Positions 51,779 to 61,068 of a stretch of DNA of 64,000 nucleotides are shown in pieces. Each line of letters begins with the position of its first letter. Position 1 is the first letter of the stretch. The notes below the pieces were generated by a model. That model was not told where the DNA came from. It did no database searches and saw nothing but the letters and a program-made list of their open reading frames with translations. A program made the position numbers and the translations under genes. The stretch comes from Fimbriimonadaceae bacterium (GTDB lineage: Bacteria > Armatimonadota > UBA10988), in contig JADZEX010000026.1 in the NCBI GenBank assembly GCA_020850355.1, positions 72,110 to 136,109 of the forward strand, given 5' to 3'.

Positions 51779-54379
51779 TCAGGCGACCGTCACGCCGGCC
51801 TGCTGCAGTAGCAGCCGAGCGCGCTCGACCACCGCGCGGGAGGCCTGCTCGGGCAGCAGTTGGAAGGCCACCACGCCCGCCGCCGCGAGCGCCTCCGCGG
51901 TGCTGGCGGTGATCCGGGCGGCAGGCCCGGCGGCCAGGAACTGCACCGGCAGGCCAGCCTCGGCCAGCGCGCCGCAGAAGTCGAGAACCGCTTCTTCGGA
52001 GGTTGCGAAGAGGTCGCCATCGAGCACCACGGTGAGTCGCGTGAACTGCTCGACGAGGCTCTGCAGCGCCTGCATCACAGCCTGCCAGGGCGCCTCCGGG
52101 GCCGGCCGGCCATCCAGCCGGCCACCGGCGCGAAGCGCCACCAGGGGGCGTTCGGCGGCTGGGTGGAAGGTCGCCTCGGGCGCCAGCGGACCCAGCAGCA
52201 GCGGCGCCGTCAAGGGCGTCGGCAGCAGCGGGCGCTGGCCGGGCCCGGCGTCGCGCAGCCAGGTCGCTGGCGGCAGTTCACCGCCGTCGCGGGCGGCGCG
52301 CAAGAACGCCGCGAGTACCTCGGCCTGCGGATCGGCAATCACGCCCGAGCGCTGCGGCGCGGTCGCCAGCAGGCGCTGCGCAGCGCCGGCGGTGGTGGGC
52401 AGGACCGCGTAGATGGCGGCCTCGCCGCCCTGCTCCAGGATCGCCAGGGCGCGGTCCAGGTCTGGCAGCGGATCGGCCGGGTCGACCGCCAGCAGAATCA
52501 CCTCGGGTGCGGTGCCAGCCACCCGCAGCGGGAACTCCGGCTCCGAGAGGCGCTCGCCCGGGCCGTCGACCAGCATCACCTGGGCCCCTTCGTGGCGCAG
52601 CGCCTGCGCTGCCAGCGCGAAGTCGAGCGGCGTCGACGCGGCGGGCGAGCCGGCCGGACCAAGCCCGCGCGCCGGCCCCGGCGGCACCGCCAACGTGGCG
52701 CGCCAGGCCTGCGGCGGCAGGCTCGCCCGGTAGACCTCTTCGGCAGCCCGGTGCCAGGCCGCGGCGCGGATCGTCGCCCAGGCCAGCTCGTCGAACCGCA
52801 GCCAGGCGCCGCCGATCGCTCGCAGCACCGCGGCAAACAGGTCAGCGTCTCGCAGCGGCAGCATCTCCAGCGGGTTGAACCCGTGGCCACCGACGGCCTG
52901 CAGGGTCGCTTCGACGCCCTGCCAGCCGCACAGCGCCGCCAGCTCCAGGTGGTCCGGCCGCAACGCCTGGAGGTCCTGGTGGACGGTGTACAGGAACTCC
53001 AGCGGCTGGCCGCTCTCGGCGAGCAGCGTGAACAGCGCCAGAAAGACCGCCGCATGGGTCTGTACGATGGCGACCGCTTCCGGTTCTGCGCAGGTCGTCG
53101 CCGCAAGGTGCAGGTCGCTGAGCACCAGCCACGGCAGCAGCAGGAAGGTGGCGTACTCCTGGTAAGGCGTCCGGAAGGAGTCATCGACCATCCGGTCGAC
53201 GCCCCAGCGCTCGACGGTCTCGGGAAGCACCTGCCGCAGTTGGCTGAGGCCGCCGCCCTGGAAGACGCTGAAACGGTGCTGCCAGATGTAGCTCGGCTGA
53301 TACCCGACCGCCGCGGTCAGGGCCGTGGGCAGGCTGTCCAGCCGCGCCCGCCGCGAGACCGCCTCGGCGGCATAGCCGAGGCGGAACCCGGCTTGGCGCA
53401 ACCGTTCGCTGAACTGAATGTCCTCGCCGCGGCGGGCGTCGGTCGGCCAGCCGCCGACCTGCAGGCAGACTTCCCGGCGGTAGACCGCGTTGCCGCCACA
53501 GATCCAGGGCGCTTCGGCGGCGCTGACGCGGCCCGCGTAGGACGCCGGCAGATGCCGGTGACGCCACAGATCGGCCTGCCAGACCGTCGGCGCGTCGTCC
53601 ACCGCGCCCATCGTGGCGGCCAGCGGGGCACCGCCCTCGGTGGTCCGCGCGCCCAGCAGCCGAACTCGGTCGAACGGCAGGAGCAGTCGTTCGAGCCAGT
53701 GCCGGTCGGCCAGCAGATCGGCGTCCAGGAAGGCCAGGTAGGGCGTCGTGTCGAGGGCCATCGCCAGGTTGCGGACCTCCGGTAGCGAGCGCCCCCGGAG
53801 CCACAGACCGGCGGCGCCGACCTGTTCGGCGACCCGCGCCCCGGCCCCCGACTCGCTGCGGTCCAAGACGGTGACCTTCGCCGCCGGCAGGGTCTGGCTG
53901 AAGACGGTGGTCAACGCCTGCTCGGCGAGCGCCACGGAGTCGTCGCCGGCGACCAGGTAGACCGCCACCTCCGGCGGCGGGTAGAGCGCCTGCAAGGCGG
54001 CCAGCAGGTCCGCCGCGCGGTCGTCAGGCTGCAGTTCCAGCAGGCGTTGGGCTACCACCTGAGCGGCGTACGGCAGGTTCTGCTCGACATAGAACGCCAG
54101 CAGCCGGGCCAGCACGCGCGGCTCGGCGACGTGCTGCCAGGCCTGCTGATAGTACAGCTCCGCCCGCGCCGGCTCCCGGCGGGCCAGCAGGTCGGCCAAC
54201 AGCAGCACCCCGTCGGGCCGCTGGTGGTCACAGTCGAGCGCCCGCAAGGCGGCGTTTTCGGCGGCCAGCGGCAGGCCTGCCACGGCTAAACCCACGGCCA
54301 GCTCGACCCAGGCGTCGACGCTGTTGGCAGCCGCGGCGCGGGCGGCCCAGGCCGGCCAGTCGATGGTCTCGCGCGACAT
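51779..54379 (-). CDS. GT2 glycosyltransferase-like protein with truncated cysteine-less B12/radical SAM tail
   Basis: 866 residues from the ATG at 54379. About 1-130: TPR-like helices. About 135-350: GT-A domain (PPEVAVYLVAGDD, AFLDADLLADRHWLERL, GGNAVYRREVC, GEDIQFSERLRQAGFRLGYA). About 430-570: the same helical module as the gene at 13982 (YATFLLLPWLVLSDLHLA compared with YLTFLGLPWRVLSDLRLA). About 590-760 resembles its B12-binding domain, and the last 90 residues follow the radical SAM barrel (LDGDLFATSEEAVLDFC, AAAGVVAFQLLPEQ) and then stop. The CxxxCxxC motif is gone and the barrel is incomplete. Probably an active or structural GT with a non-catalytic tail. Confidence 0.7.
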   Translation of the reverse strand: MSRETIDWPAWAARAAAANSVDAWVELAVGLAVAGLPLAAENAALRALDCDHQRPDGVLLLADLLARREPARAELYYQQAWQHVAEPRVLARLLAFYVEQNLPYAAQVVAQRLLELQPDDRAADLLAALQALYPPPEVAVYLVAGDDSVALAEQALTTVFSQTLPAAKVTVLDRSESGAGARVAEQVGAAGLWLRGRSLPEVRNLAMALDTTPYLAFLDADLLADRHWLERLLLPFDRVRLLGARTTEGGAPLAATMGAVDDAPTVWQADLWRHRHLPASYAGRVSAAEAPWICGGNAVYRREVCLQVGGWPTDARRGEDIQFSERLRQAGFRLGYAAEAVSRRARLDSLPTALTAAVGYQPSYIWQHRFSVFQGGGLSQLRQVLPETVERWGVDRMVDDSFRTPYQEYATFLLLPWLVLSDLHLAATTCAEPEAVAIVQTHAAVFLALFTLLAESGQPLEFLYTVHQDLQALRPDHLELAALCGWQGVEATLQAVGGHGFNPLEMLPLRDADLFAAVLRAIGGAWLRFDELAWATIRAAAWHRAAEEVYRASLPPQAWRATLAVPPGPARGLGPAGSPAASTPLDFALAAQALRHEGAQVMLVDGPGERLSEPEFPLRVAGTAPEVILLAVDPADPLPDLDRALAILEQGGEAAIYAVLPTTAGAAQRLLATAPQRSGVIADPQAEVLAAFLRAARDGGELPPATWLRDAGPGQRPLLPTPLTAPLLLGPLAPEATFHPAAERPLVALRAGGRLDGRPAPEAPWQAVMQALQSLVEQFTRLTVVLDGDLFATSEEAVLDFCGALAEAGLPVQFLAAGPAARITASTAEALAAAGVVAFQLLPEQASRAVVERARLLLQQAGVTVA

Positions 54380-54387
54380 CGGCCCCC

Positions 54388-55518
54388 CTAATGGTCCCAC
54401 AGCAGATAGGACCGCGTCAGCGGCTGGCCGGCGCGGGCTTCCAGCGCGGCCTCCCAGGCCGCCACGCTGCTGCCGGCCCAGAGTTGAGCGAACTGCTCGC
54501 CGATGTCGGCACTGCTCTCACGGTGCCAGATCAGCCGCTGCCAGGGCGTCGCGAAGTTCCAGTTGGTGCCCTCTTCGGCCTTCTCGAAGGTCGGCGGTGC
54601 GTTCAGGAAGATCGCGTAGGGCGTCTCGCTGTAGATCGCCATCGCGCTGGGGCCGGAGTTGGTCCCCAGGAACATCTGGCCGGCATTGACCAGCACGAAG
54701 TCCTGCTCCAGGCTGGTGCCGTGGTCCTTGGCGACCAGCACGTTAGGCAACTCGCGGAAGCGCGGGTCGATCTCCTTCGCTGACCCGACCAGCACAAAGG
54801 TCGCCGCGTAGCGCGGCGCCGCCCAGGCCAGGAAGTCGAACCACTGCTCCAGCGCCGAGTTGCGGTGCGCGTCGTGCGCCGGGTTGTTGCGCAGATGCAC
54901 CGTCACCAGCGCGCGCGGCGCGATCTGCTGGCGCCAGAACTCGAGCACCCAGCGCAGGGTCGCCGGGCGCGGCTCGAGGTAGGGCACCCAGCCCTCGCGG
55001 TCGTAGAAGTCCTGCACCGCATTGTGGTTGTGGCCGAAGCTGTCCTCCTGATGGAAGTACTCGAACGCCGACGGCCAGAGCTGGTACCGCGCCAGATTGG
55101 CGGTCAGGTGCGCTTCGAGCGCCGGGGCGCTGTCGAACACGAAGAAACTGCCGAGGTGGCGGGTGAGGTAGGCGACGGTGGTCAGGTGAGGCAACAGGTA
55201 GTGGTAGTTCTCGGCGGTGACGTTGGCGTCGTAGTTGCGGGTGCGGCTGGGCCGTTGCGGGTCGAACAGAAAGGCCAGGTCGACCTTCTGGCAACCGCGC
55301 TCGGCGCGCAGCACCTGGGTCCGCGCCAGCAGGGCGACCAGGTCGCCGAGGGTGTGGGGGACCACTCGAAAGTCCCAGATGGCGCACAGCCGCTGCTCCT
55401 CGGCGGAAGCCTGCGGCAGGGCGCTCGGTTGGTCGGCCTGCAGCGCTGCGGCCAGCCGGCGCGTGGCCAGCAGTTGCGCCCAGGCGGCGCGGTCGGCGAC
55501 GAGGTCGAAACCGCTCAC
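54388..55518 (-). CDS. Putative GT-B glycosyltransferase (TIGR04372-like)
   Basis: 376 residues. The C-terminal half has the pattern of a GT-B nucleotide-sugar site: ALVTVHLRNNPAHDAHRNS, TFVLVGSAKEIDPRF, VLVAKDHGTSLEQDF, MFLGTNSGPSAMAIYSETPY. The mid-part FEYFHQEDSFGHNHNAVQD is distinctive. Best comparison by memory is the TIGR04372 putative glycosyltransferase group; fucosyltransferase-like folds are an alternative. No membrane segment. It overlaps the WbuC-like gene by four bases, and the next GT starts eight bases on, so it is part of one operon. Confidence 0.6.
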   Translation of the reverse strand: MSGFDLVADRAAWAQLLATRRLAAALQADQPSALPQASAEEQRLCAIWDFRVVPHTLGDLVALLARTQVLRAERGCQKVDLAFLFDPQRPSRTRNYDANVTAENYHYLLPHLTTVAYLTRHLGSFFVFDSAPALEAHLTANLARYQLWPSAFEYFHQEDSFGHNHNAVQDFYDREGWVPYLEPRPATLRWVLEFWRQQIAPRALVTVHLRNNPAHDAHRNSALEQWFDFLAWAAPRYAATFVLVGSAKEIDPRFRELPNVLVAKDHGTSLEQDFVLVNAGQMFLGTNSGPSAMAIYSETPYAIFLNAPPTFEKAEEGTNWNFATPWQRLIWHRESSADIGEQFAQLWAGSSVAAWEAALEARAGQPLTRSYLLWDH

Positions 55519-56009
55519 GGCAGGCTCTCGCCCAGCAGCGCGGCGCGCCAGGCCAGGCCCGCGGCGGCGTCGTCCGGGCCGGGTGCCCAGGGCGCGAAGG
55601 GCGTGCCCGCGGCGGGGAACGGCCCGGCAATCACCTCCAGGTAGAGCGTCTCGACGTGCGGCACGGTCATGTGCCAGGTCTCCCCGGCCAGACGATAGCC
55701 GAACGGCAGGCCGCTGTCGAGGGCCCCCAGCCGAATCGTCCGGACCGGGCGCTGCGCCTCGAAGAGCACCACGCTGAGCTGTCCGGCCAGCACGTGAAAC
55801 GACTTCTCGCGACCCGGCAGGCGCAGTGGCGGCAACCAGGCGTCGGCGCAGATCGCCACCAGCATCTCCTGCACCGGGTCGGCGTGGTCGCGGTGCAGGC
55901 AGATCCGGGCGCGCCGCTTCGGTGCGGCGCGGGCAGCCGCCCAGAGCTCGCCCAGATCCGCGGGCGCCAGCAGCACCTGGCTGCAGTCGGGACGCCGGAA
56001 GACGCTCAC
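55515..56009 (-). CDS. WbuC-family cupin with altered metal site
   Basis: 164 residues, GTG start with GGAG upstream. The WbuC pattern is clear: RARICLHRDHADPVQEMLVAI (compare NLHxxxDDPVQRxxNVL), EKSFHVLAGQLSVVLFE, ETWHMTVPHVETLYLEVIAGPF and FAPWAPGPDD. The family's PHRH metal ligands read PPLRLPG here, so two His are lost; the later TWH His is kept. WbuC-type genes sit in O-antigen loci, where their job is unknown. Operon between a sugar aminotransferase and glycosyltransferases. Confidence 0.75.
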   Translation of the reverse strand: MSVFRRPDCSQVLLAPADLGELWAAARAAPKRRARICLHRDHADPVQEMLVAICADAWLPPLRLPGREKSFHVLAGQLSVVLFEAQRPVRTIRLGALDSGLPFGYRLAGETWHMTVPHVETLYLEVIAGPFPAAGTPFAPWAPGPDDAAAGLAWRAALLGESLP

Positions 56010-56010
56010 G

Positions 56011-57108
56011 CTAGGCTCCGTAGAAGCGCCGCACGGTGGCCGCGACGTGGTCGACCTGGTCGTCGCGCAAGCCCTCGTGGGCCGGCAGGCAGAGCGTCGT
56101 GGCGTTCAACGCGGCGGCCCTGGTCCACTCGCCGCGGGCCGTCGCCGCAAAGGCCGGTTGCTGCGGCAGCAGCACCGGGTCGCGCAGCTTCGGCTCGATC
56201 CCCACGGCCTCCAGCGCGGCCCGCAGCGCTTCGCGCCGCGGCGTCCGCAGGCTGTAGACATAGAACACGTCCGACCGGTCGGCGGTGATCGGAGGCACGC
56301 TCACGACGTCGGCCAACTGCGCGTTGTAGCGCCGGGCGATGGCCTGGCGCCGGGCGATCAGGGCGTCGACCCAACGCAGGCGGCAGAGCAGCAGCGCCGC
56401 CTGCAGGGTGTCGAGCCGCCCGTTGCCGCTGGCCTCGACACACAGGCCGTCGGGCGCGATGCCGTTGTGCCGCAGTTGCCGCAACCGCTCGCTGAGACCC
56501 GGCCGATCGCCGACCACGCAGCCGGCCTCGCCCAGCGCCGCCAGGATTTTCATGTTGTTGAAGCTGAAGCAGGCGACCTCGCCGAAGCTGCCAGCCGGCT
56601 GGCCGTGGTAGCTCGCGCCAAAGGCCTGCGCCACATCCTCGATCAGCGCCAGGCCGTGTTCGCGGCAGAGCGCCTGCAACGGCGCCAGCTCGCAGCACCG
56701 GCCGGTGTAGTGCACCAGCAGCAGGGCGCGGGTCGCCGGGGTGATCAGCCGGGCGACGCTGGCCGGGTCGATCGTCAGATCGTCCAGCACGTCGGCGTAG
56801 ACCGGCTGCAGGTGATTGCGCACCAGGCAGGCCGCGCTGGCCGCCATCGAAAGGCAGGGCAGGATCACCTCGCTGCCCGCTGGCAGGTCCAGCGCACGCA
56901 CGCCGTAGTACAACGCATCGCTGCCCGACCCGACGCCGACGCCCTGCGCGCGGCCGGCCCGGGCGGCGATGGCGGCGGCCAGTTCGACGGTCTCCGGGCC
57001 GTCGATCAAACGGCCATGTTGCAGGACGCGGTCGACCGCGGCGAGTAGCTCGCCGCGCTGTGTGGCGTCCTGCACGCGGAGGTCGAGGAAGGGGATCTCC
57101 CAAGCCAT
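56011..57108 (-). CDS. DegT/DnrJ/EryC1/StrS-family sugar aminotransferase
   Basis: 365 residues from the ATG at 57108, with GAGGTGA upstream; the ORF-track start at 57222 is too long. Fold-I PLP enzyme: GVGVGSGSDALYYGVRAL, LIEDVAQAFGASYHG (Asp158, pyridine-nitrogen contact) and FSFNNMKILAALGEAG (Lys187, Schiff base). Family members transfer an amino group from glutamate to keto-sugars bound to a nucleotide, giving amino sugars for surface glycans. First gene of the glycan group running down to about 51.8 kb, and only five bases after the second heparinase-like gene. Confidence 0.9.
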   Translation of the reverse strand: MAWEIPFLDLRVQDATQRGELLAAVDRVLQHGRLIDGPETVELAAAIAARAGRAQGVGVGSGSDALYYGVRALDLPAGSEVILPCLSMAASAACLVRNHLQPVYADVLDDLTIDPASVARLITPATRALLLVHYTGRCCELAPLQALCREHGLALIEDVAQAFGASYHGQPAGSFGEVACFSFNNMKILAALGEAGCVVGDRPGLSERLRQLRHNGIAPDGLCVEASGNGRLDTLQAALLLCRLRWVDALIARRQAIARRYNAQLADVVSVPPITADRSDVFYVYSLRTPRREALRAALEAVGIEPKLRDPVLLPQQPAFAATARGEWTRAAALNATTLCLPAHEGLRDDQVDHVAATVRRFYGA

Positions 57109-57113
57109 CGCGC

Positions 57114-59798
57114 TCACCTCGCGGCCTGCGGCAGGCGGGTCTGCAGGTCCTCGGGCCGGCTCTCGACCCAGGCGCCATGGACCAGTCGTCGGGCAACCGT
57201 AGCGCGCGCCGGCAGCCGCCACAGCTCCGTCTCGCCGCGCCGCAGCCAGGTGCCCTCCTGCAACAGCATCGTGACCGCCTGCCCCGCCGGATTGCGACTG
57301 ACGATGCCTAGCGTCCCGTCGGTGGTCAGCTCACCGCGCGCCCCGAAGGTGACCTCGTGCTGCCAGCCGTCGACCTCCAGCAGCAGCCCGTCGGCGGCCT
57401 GCTCACCGCGCGCCGTCAGCTTCGGCGGCTGCAGTGCCGTGACTTGCTGCGCGGTCTCGACGGCCACCGCGTCGACGTCGCCCTGACCGGTGTCGAAGTA
57501 GTTGAAGGCCAGGCAGATGGTCGCGCAGCCGGCCGGCACGGTCCCTTCCAGGCGTGCCTCGGCCCAGGTGCCTTCCGACTTCAGCGGCGGGCTGGTGAGG
57601 TTCCGGAAGGCAGCGTTGGCGGCGTTCCAGTAGTAGATGGTCAGCGTGGCACCTTGGCTGGCGCCGCGGGTGCGGTAGCGGCAGGTGGCCGTGAAGCGGG
57701 TGCCCACCGGCAACGTGAAGCGGTTGCTGTAGAGGTAGCCGGCGCCGACGATGCGGGCGCACTGCTGGCCGCTGGCCGGGCTCTCGGTGACCACCTGATG
57801 ATTCGGGCCCTGGCCCTCGGCGTCGCGGATCTGCCAGCCGGAGAGGCCCTTCTCGAAGTCGGCGTTGGCCAGCAGTTCGTTGTTGCGGCGCGGCACCAGC
57901 AGCGCCCGGAAGGCGGTCGCGGCGGTCTGGCCGGTGGTCCCGGCGAGGTATGGGCCGTAGCGCTCGGCGCCGGGGTAGTCGCCGCCCGACCAGGCCACGC
58001 CGCCCGGCGCGAAGAGCCAGGCGTAGAGCATTGCCTGGGTGCCGCGCAGCTCGGCGGCGGCGCCCTGCCAGCGGACCGCCGCGCCGGCCGGGCCGTGCAG
58101 CAGCCAACTGAAGCGATGCGCCGCTGGCGCGGCGAGGTCGTCGAGCAGCAGGTAGGCGTGCGGCGGCAGGTAGACGACCTGCCGCGTGAAGCGGTCGAGC
58201 GCCTTGGTGGCGTCCTTGTTGTAGGCCGCCGCCCCTTCGGCGGTCAGGCTGGTGATCCCCGGCGAGGGCAGCAGGCTGGTCAGGCGGCCGCCTGCGAGGT
58301 TGATCTGGTCGCGGCCCGGCGTGCTGACGGCGCTGCTGCGGAGGTACTCGGCGTCGAGGTCGAGCACCACCGTCGAGTGGCCGAGGGTTCCCGAGGTGTA
58401 GCGCCGCGCGGGCGGGTTGAAGTAGCTGCGGTACCCCGGATCAGCGGCGGCGACGCCCCCGGCCGCGGTGATCTGAAAGCTGAGCTGGTCGTAGTGATTG
58501 TGCCCCACGGCCTCGGTTGGGGGACCGGCCTTGAAGGCCAGGAACGGCTCGTCGGGCGACTCCCCGCGCAGGAAGCCGTAGCCAATGTAGACATGCGCCG
58601 CGCTGCCCCGCCACGACGGCACCGCCGGCGGGTCCGGCCGCGCCAGCAGCGGGGCGCAGGCCAGGAACTCGTTGAGGTCGCCGAGTTCCGCCAGCAGCCC
58701 GGTCTCCAGCAGCGCGAACCGCGCCCCCTCGTCGCCGGCGTTGGCCAGCAGGGCCAGCGCGCGCGGGTAGGCAGTGCCCCAGCCGCCGTCACCGAAGGTC
58801 GGCTGCCCGAGTCCGTGCGGCGACGCCCCGTTGACGCAGAACCGGGCGAGGGTCGCCAGGAACGGGTGCTGCCGCAGATCGTGCGCGACCCCGGCGCTGT
58901 CGAAGCCGAGAATCAGGCCGGCCAGTTGGTCGGCGGCGTAGGTCCCGTACATCGGGCCTTCGAAGCTTCCGCCGTCGCGGCCCTGCCGGTCGAACTGCCG
59001 CCGGGTGTTGACGATGGCCTCGTCGATCCAGCCCGCCGCCTGCGGTTCGTCGCCGGCCAGGGCCACCGCGGCCAAGCCGAGGCCGGTGTTGACCACGGCC
59101 CAGAAGTTGTGATAGGGGTCGAGTTTGGTGAGCTGCCGGCGAATCGGCTCGATCCCCTTGCTGACCAGCGCGGTCCGCAAGGTCTGCCGTTCGGCCACAC
59201 TGAGTTTGGCGTGGCACCAGTCGTAGAACAGAGCCACCGCCTCGGTGCAGTGGCCGGTGTCGAGGCAGGCGTCGAGGGTGCCGCCGTTGTAGCTCTGGTC
59301 GGTCCAGACCGGCCAGGCCGCCAGCCCGAGGGCCAACTCCTTGGCCTTCGTGAAGCACAGCGCGTCGTCGTTCACCAGCGCCAGCAGGCTGAAGTGCTTC
59401 AGACGGGTGGTGAGGCTGTCTTCGCGCTCCTGGAACATCGCCGTCCAGGGCGGGTAGTGCGAGCTCTCGGGGTGCGCCGGCGGCGGGGTTGGACCAAAGG
59501 TGTAGCTCCACTCCCAGCCGCGGTGTTCGTTGTTGGCGGCGGGGATCTGCACGGTGTAGCGGTAGGTCGGCGCCGCGGCCAGGCGCTTCGCCCGGGCCAC
59601 GATGCCGGCCCAGGCCTCGGCTGGGACCGCGCCGCCGAGCGCCGGGGTGGTCTGCGCCGTGACCGCCCGCAAGGCGGGCAGGTTGGCGGCGGTGATCCAG
59701 ATCCGCGGCCGGCCGGCGGTGGGCGTGGCCCCGTCCGCGGTGGCGGGCCACAGCAACCCGGTCAAGAGCAACGTAGTACCCAGCGTGACGCGTGCCAT
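57114..59798 (-). CDS. Secreted heparinase II/III-like protein with an inserted CBM-like domain
   Basis: 894 residues from the ATG at 59798 (GGGAG upstream); the ORF-track start runs into the upstream kinase gene. Signal peptide 1-21 (RVTLGTTLLLTGLLWPATAD). An alpha/alpha barrel (about 30-390) is followed by the heparinase domain (VGHNHYDQLSFQITAAGG, DPGYRSYF, GHSTVVLD). About 690-830 is a jelly-roll insert (NADFEKGLSGWQIRD, AFNYFDTGQGDVDAVAVE), then beta strands to the end. A polysaccharide-lyase role outside the cell is likely. Only 10-15% similarity by eye to the other heparinase-like protein, so not a recent duplicate. Confidence 0.82.
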   Translation of the reverse strand: MARVTLGTTLLLTGLLWPATADGATPTAGRPRIWITAANLPALRAVTAQTTPALGGAVPAEAWAGIVARAKRLAAAPTYRYTVQIPAANNEHRGWEWSYTFGPTPPPAHPESSHYPPWTAMFQEREDSLTTRLKHFSLLALVNDDALCFTKAKELALGLAAWPVWTDQSYNGGTLDACLDTGHCTEAVALFYDWCHAKLSVAERQTLRTALVSKGIEPIRRQLTKLDPYHNFWAVVNTGLGLAAVALAGDEPQAAGWIDEAIVNTRRQFDRQGRDGGSFEGPMYGTYAADQLAGLILGFDSAGVAHDLRQHPFLATLARFCVNGASPHGLGQPTFGDGGWGTAYPRALALLANAGDEGARFALLETGLLAELGDLNEFLACAPLLARPDPPAVPSWRGSAAHVYIGYGFLRGESPDEPFLAFKAGPPTEAVGHNHYDQLSFQITAAGGVAAADPGYRSYFNPPARRYTSGTLGHSTVVLDLDAEYLRSSAVSTPGRDQINLAGGRLTSLLPSPGITSLTAEGAAAYNKDATKALDRFTRQVVYLPPHAYLLLDDLAAPAAHRFSWLLHGPAGAAVRWQGAAAELRGTQAMLYAWLFAPGGVAWSGGDYPGAERYGPYLAGTTGQTAATAFRALLVPRRNNELLANADFEKGLSGWQIRDAEGQGPNHQVVTESPASGQQCARIVGAGYLYSNRFTLPVGTRFTATCRYRTRGASQGATLTIYYWNAANAAFRNLTSPPLKSEGTWAEARLEGTVPAGCATICLAFNYFDTGQGDVDAVAVETAQQVTALQPPKLTARGEQAADGLLLEVDGWQHEVTFGARGELTTDGTLGIVSRNPAGQAVTMLLQEGTWLRRGETELWRLPARATVARRLVHGAWVESRPEDLQTRLPQAAR

Positions 59799-59814
59799 CG
59801 GCAGCTCCCAACCC

Positions 59815-59845
59815 AGTGTAGCTGCTGCCACCCGACCGGCGTCAA
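59815..59845 (-). promoter_or_regulatory. Possible promoter for the heparinase-like gene
   Basis: On the minus strand TTGACG (59840-59845), overlapping the upstream stop codon, and TACACT (59815-59820) are separated by 19 bases, longer than ideal. The same TACACT hexamer serves as -10 at 6093. The start codon lies 16 bases downstream. Confidence 0.35.
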
Positions 59846-60990
59846 GCCGGCGGCAGCAGCAACCGGAACGTGGTGCCCCGACCCAGCTCGCTGTGGACCT
59901 CGAGGTGCCCGCCGCAGGCTTGCGCCAGTTCGTAGCAACTGGCCAGCCCGAGGCCGGTGCCTTCGCCGACCGGCTTGGTGGTGAACTGCGGCTCGAAGAT
60001 TCGCGCGAGGTGCTCGGGCGCCACGCCACAGCCGTTGTCGGCCACCCCGACCACCACCCGGCCGTCCTCGACGGTGGTGGTGAAGGTCAGCCGGGCATCG
60101 CCACGCTCGCGCAGCGCGTAGAGTGCATTGTCGATCAGATTGGTGAGAATCTGGTTGAAGTCACTGGCGACGATCACCACCTTCGGCACCGGCTGGAGCT
60201 GCTGGCTGACGCGCACCTTGTAGCGGAACTGCGGATGCACCTGCCAGAAGCCGATCTGCCGCACGATCAGGTCGCACAGATCGGTCGGGCGCCCTTCCTC
60301 CACCATCATGTCGCGGCTGCGGACGCCGAGCAGCAGCCGCCCGATGATCGCCTGCAGCTCGTCGGCCACGTCGCGGGCCTTCTGAATCAGCTCCTCGCGC
60401 TCGTCGGCCGGGCGGGCGAGGGCGATTTCGAGGTAGCCCATCAGGGCGGTCAGCGGGCTGTTCAGATTGTGCGCCAACTGCGCGGAGTTGCGGCCGACCA
60501 GGGCGAACTGCTGCTGCGCCAGCAGTTGCGCGGTGCGCGCGCGGACCTCCGACTCCAGGTTCTGGTTCAGCGCCCGCAGCTCGTCCTGCAGGAACTTCAC
60601 CCGCAGGGCGCTCTGCACGCGGGCCTGCAGCTCCTGCGGGCGAAACGGCTTGATCACGTAGTCGTCGGCGCGGAACTCGAAGCCGCGGACGATCTCCGCG
60701 ATGTTGCCGCGGGCCGTGACCACAATCACCGGGAGGCTGTCAAGCTGTGGGTTGGCGCGAATCTGGGCCAAGACCTCGAAGCCGTCGATGTCCGGCAGGC
60801 CGAGGTCGAGGAGCACCAGGTCAAAGGGCTGCGCGGCCAGACAGCTCAACGCCTCGCTGCCGAGTTCGGCTTCGACGCAGTCGCAGTTGGCCAGCGTGCG
60901 CGTCACGATGCGCCGGCCCGCGCCGTTGTCTTCCACCACCAGGACTCGCGGCCGTGCTGCGGCGGCGGTCTGGCTCTCCCCACTTGCCAC
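59842..60990 (-). CDS. Receiver-histidine kinase hybrid without a sensor domain
   Basis: 382 residues. I start at the GTG at 60990, which has GGGAGG six bases upstream, and not at the ORF-track ATG at 61065, which would leave only three bases to the divergent gene. An N-terminal receiver domain (PRVLVVEDN, phospho-acceptor in LLDLGLPDIDG, switch VVTARG, DDYVIKPF) is followed by a coiled coil, a HisKA domain (QLAHNLNSPLTALMGY) and an ATPase domain (LIDNALYAL, VADNGCGV, FTTKPVGEGTGLGL). The order receiver first, kinase second suggests that phosphorylation by another kinase controls this one. Cytoplasmic. Confidence 0.9.
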   Translation of the reverse strand: MASGESQTAAAARPRVLVVEDNGAGRRIVTRTLANCDCVEAELGSEALSCLAAQPFDLVLLDLGLPDIDGFEVLAQIRANPQLDSLPVIVVTARGNIAEIVRGFEFRADDYVIKPFRPQELQARVQSALRVKFLQDELRALNQNLESEVRARTAQLLAQQQFALVGRNSAQLAHNLNSPLTALMGYLEIALARPADEREELIQKARDVADELQAIIGRLLLGVRSRDMMVEEGRPTDLCDLIVRQIGFWQVHPQFRYKVRVSQQLQPVPKVVIVASDFNQILTNLIDNALYALRERGDARLTFTTTVEDGRVVVGVADNGCGVAPEHLARIFEPQFTTKPVGEGTGLGLASCYELAQACGGHLEVHSELGRGTTFRLLLPPA

Positions 60991-61068
60991 TGGCTGCCTC
61001 CCGACTTTCGCGCCCGGAGCGCTGTTCCCCTCGTCGGCAGAGGTCCCTCTGCGCACACTTGCCATACC

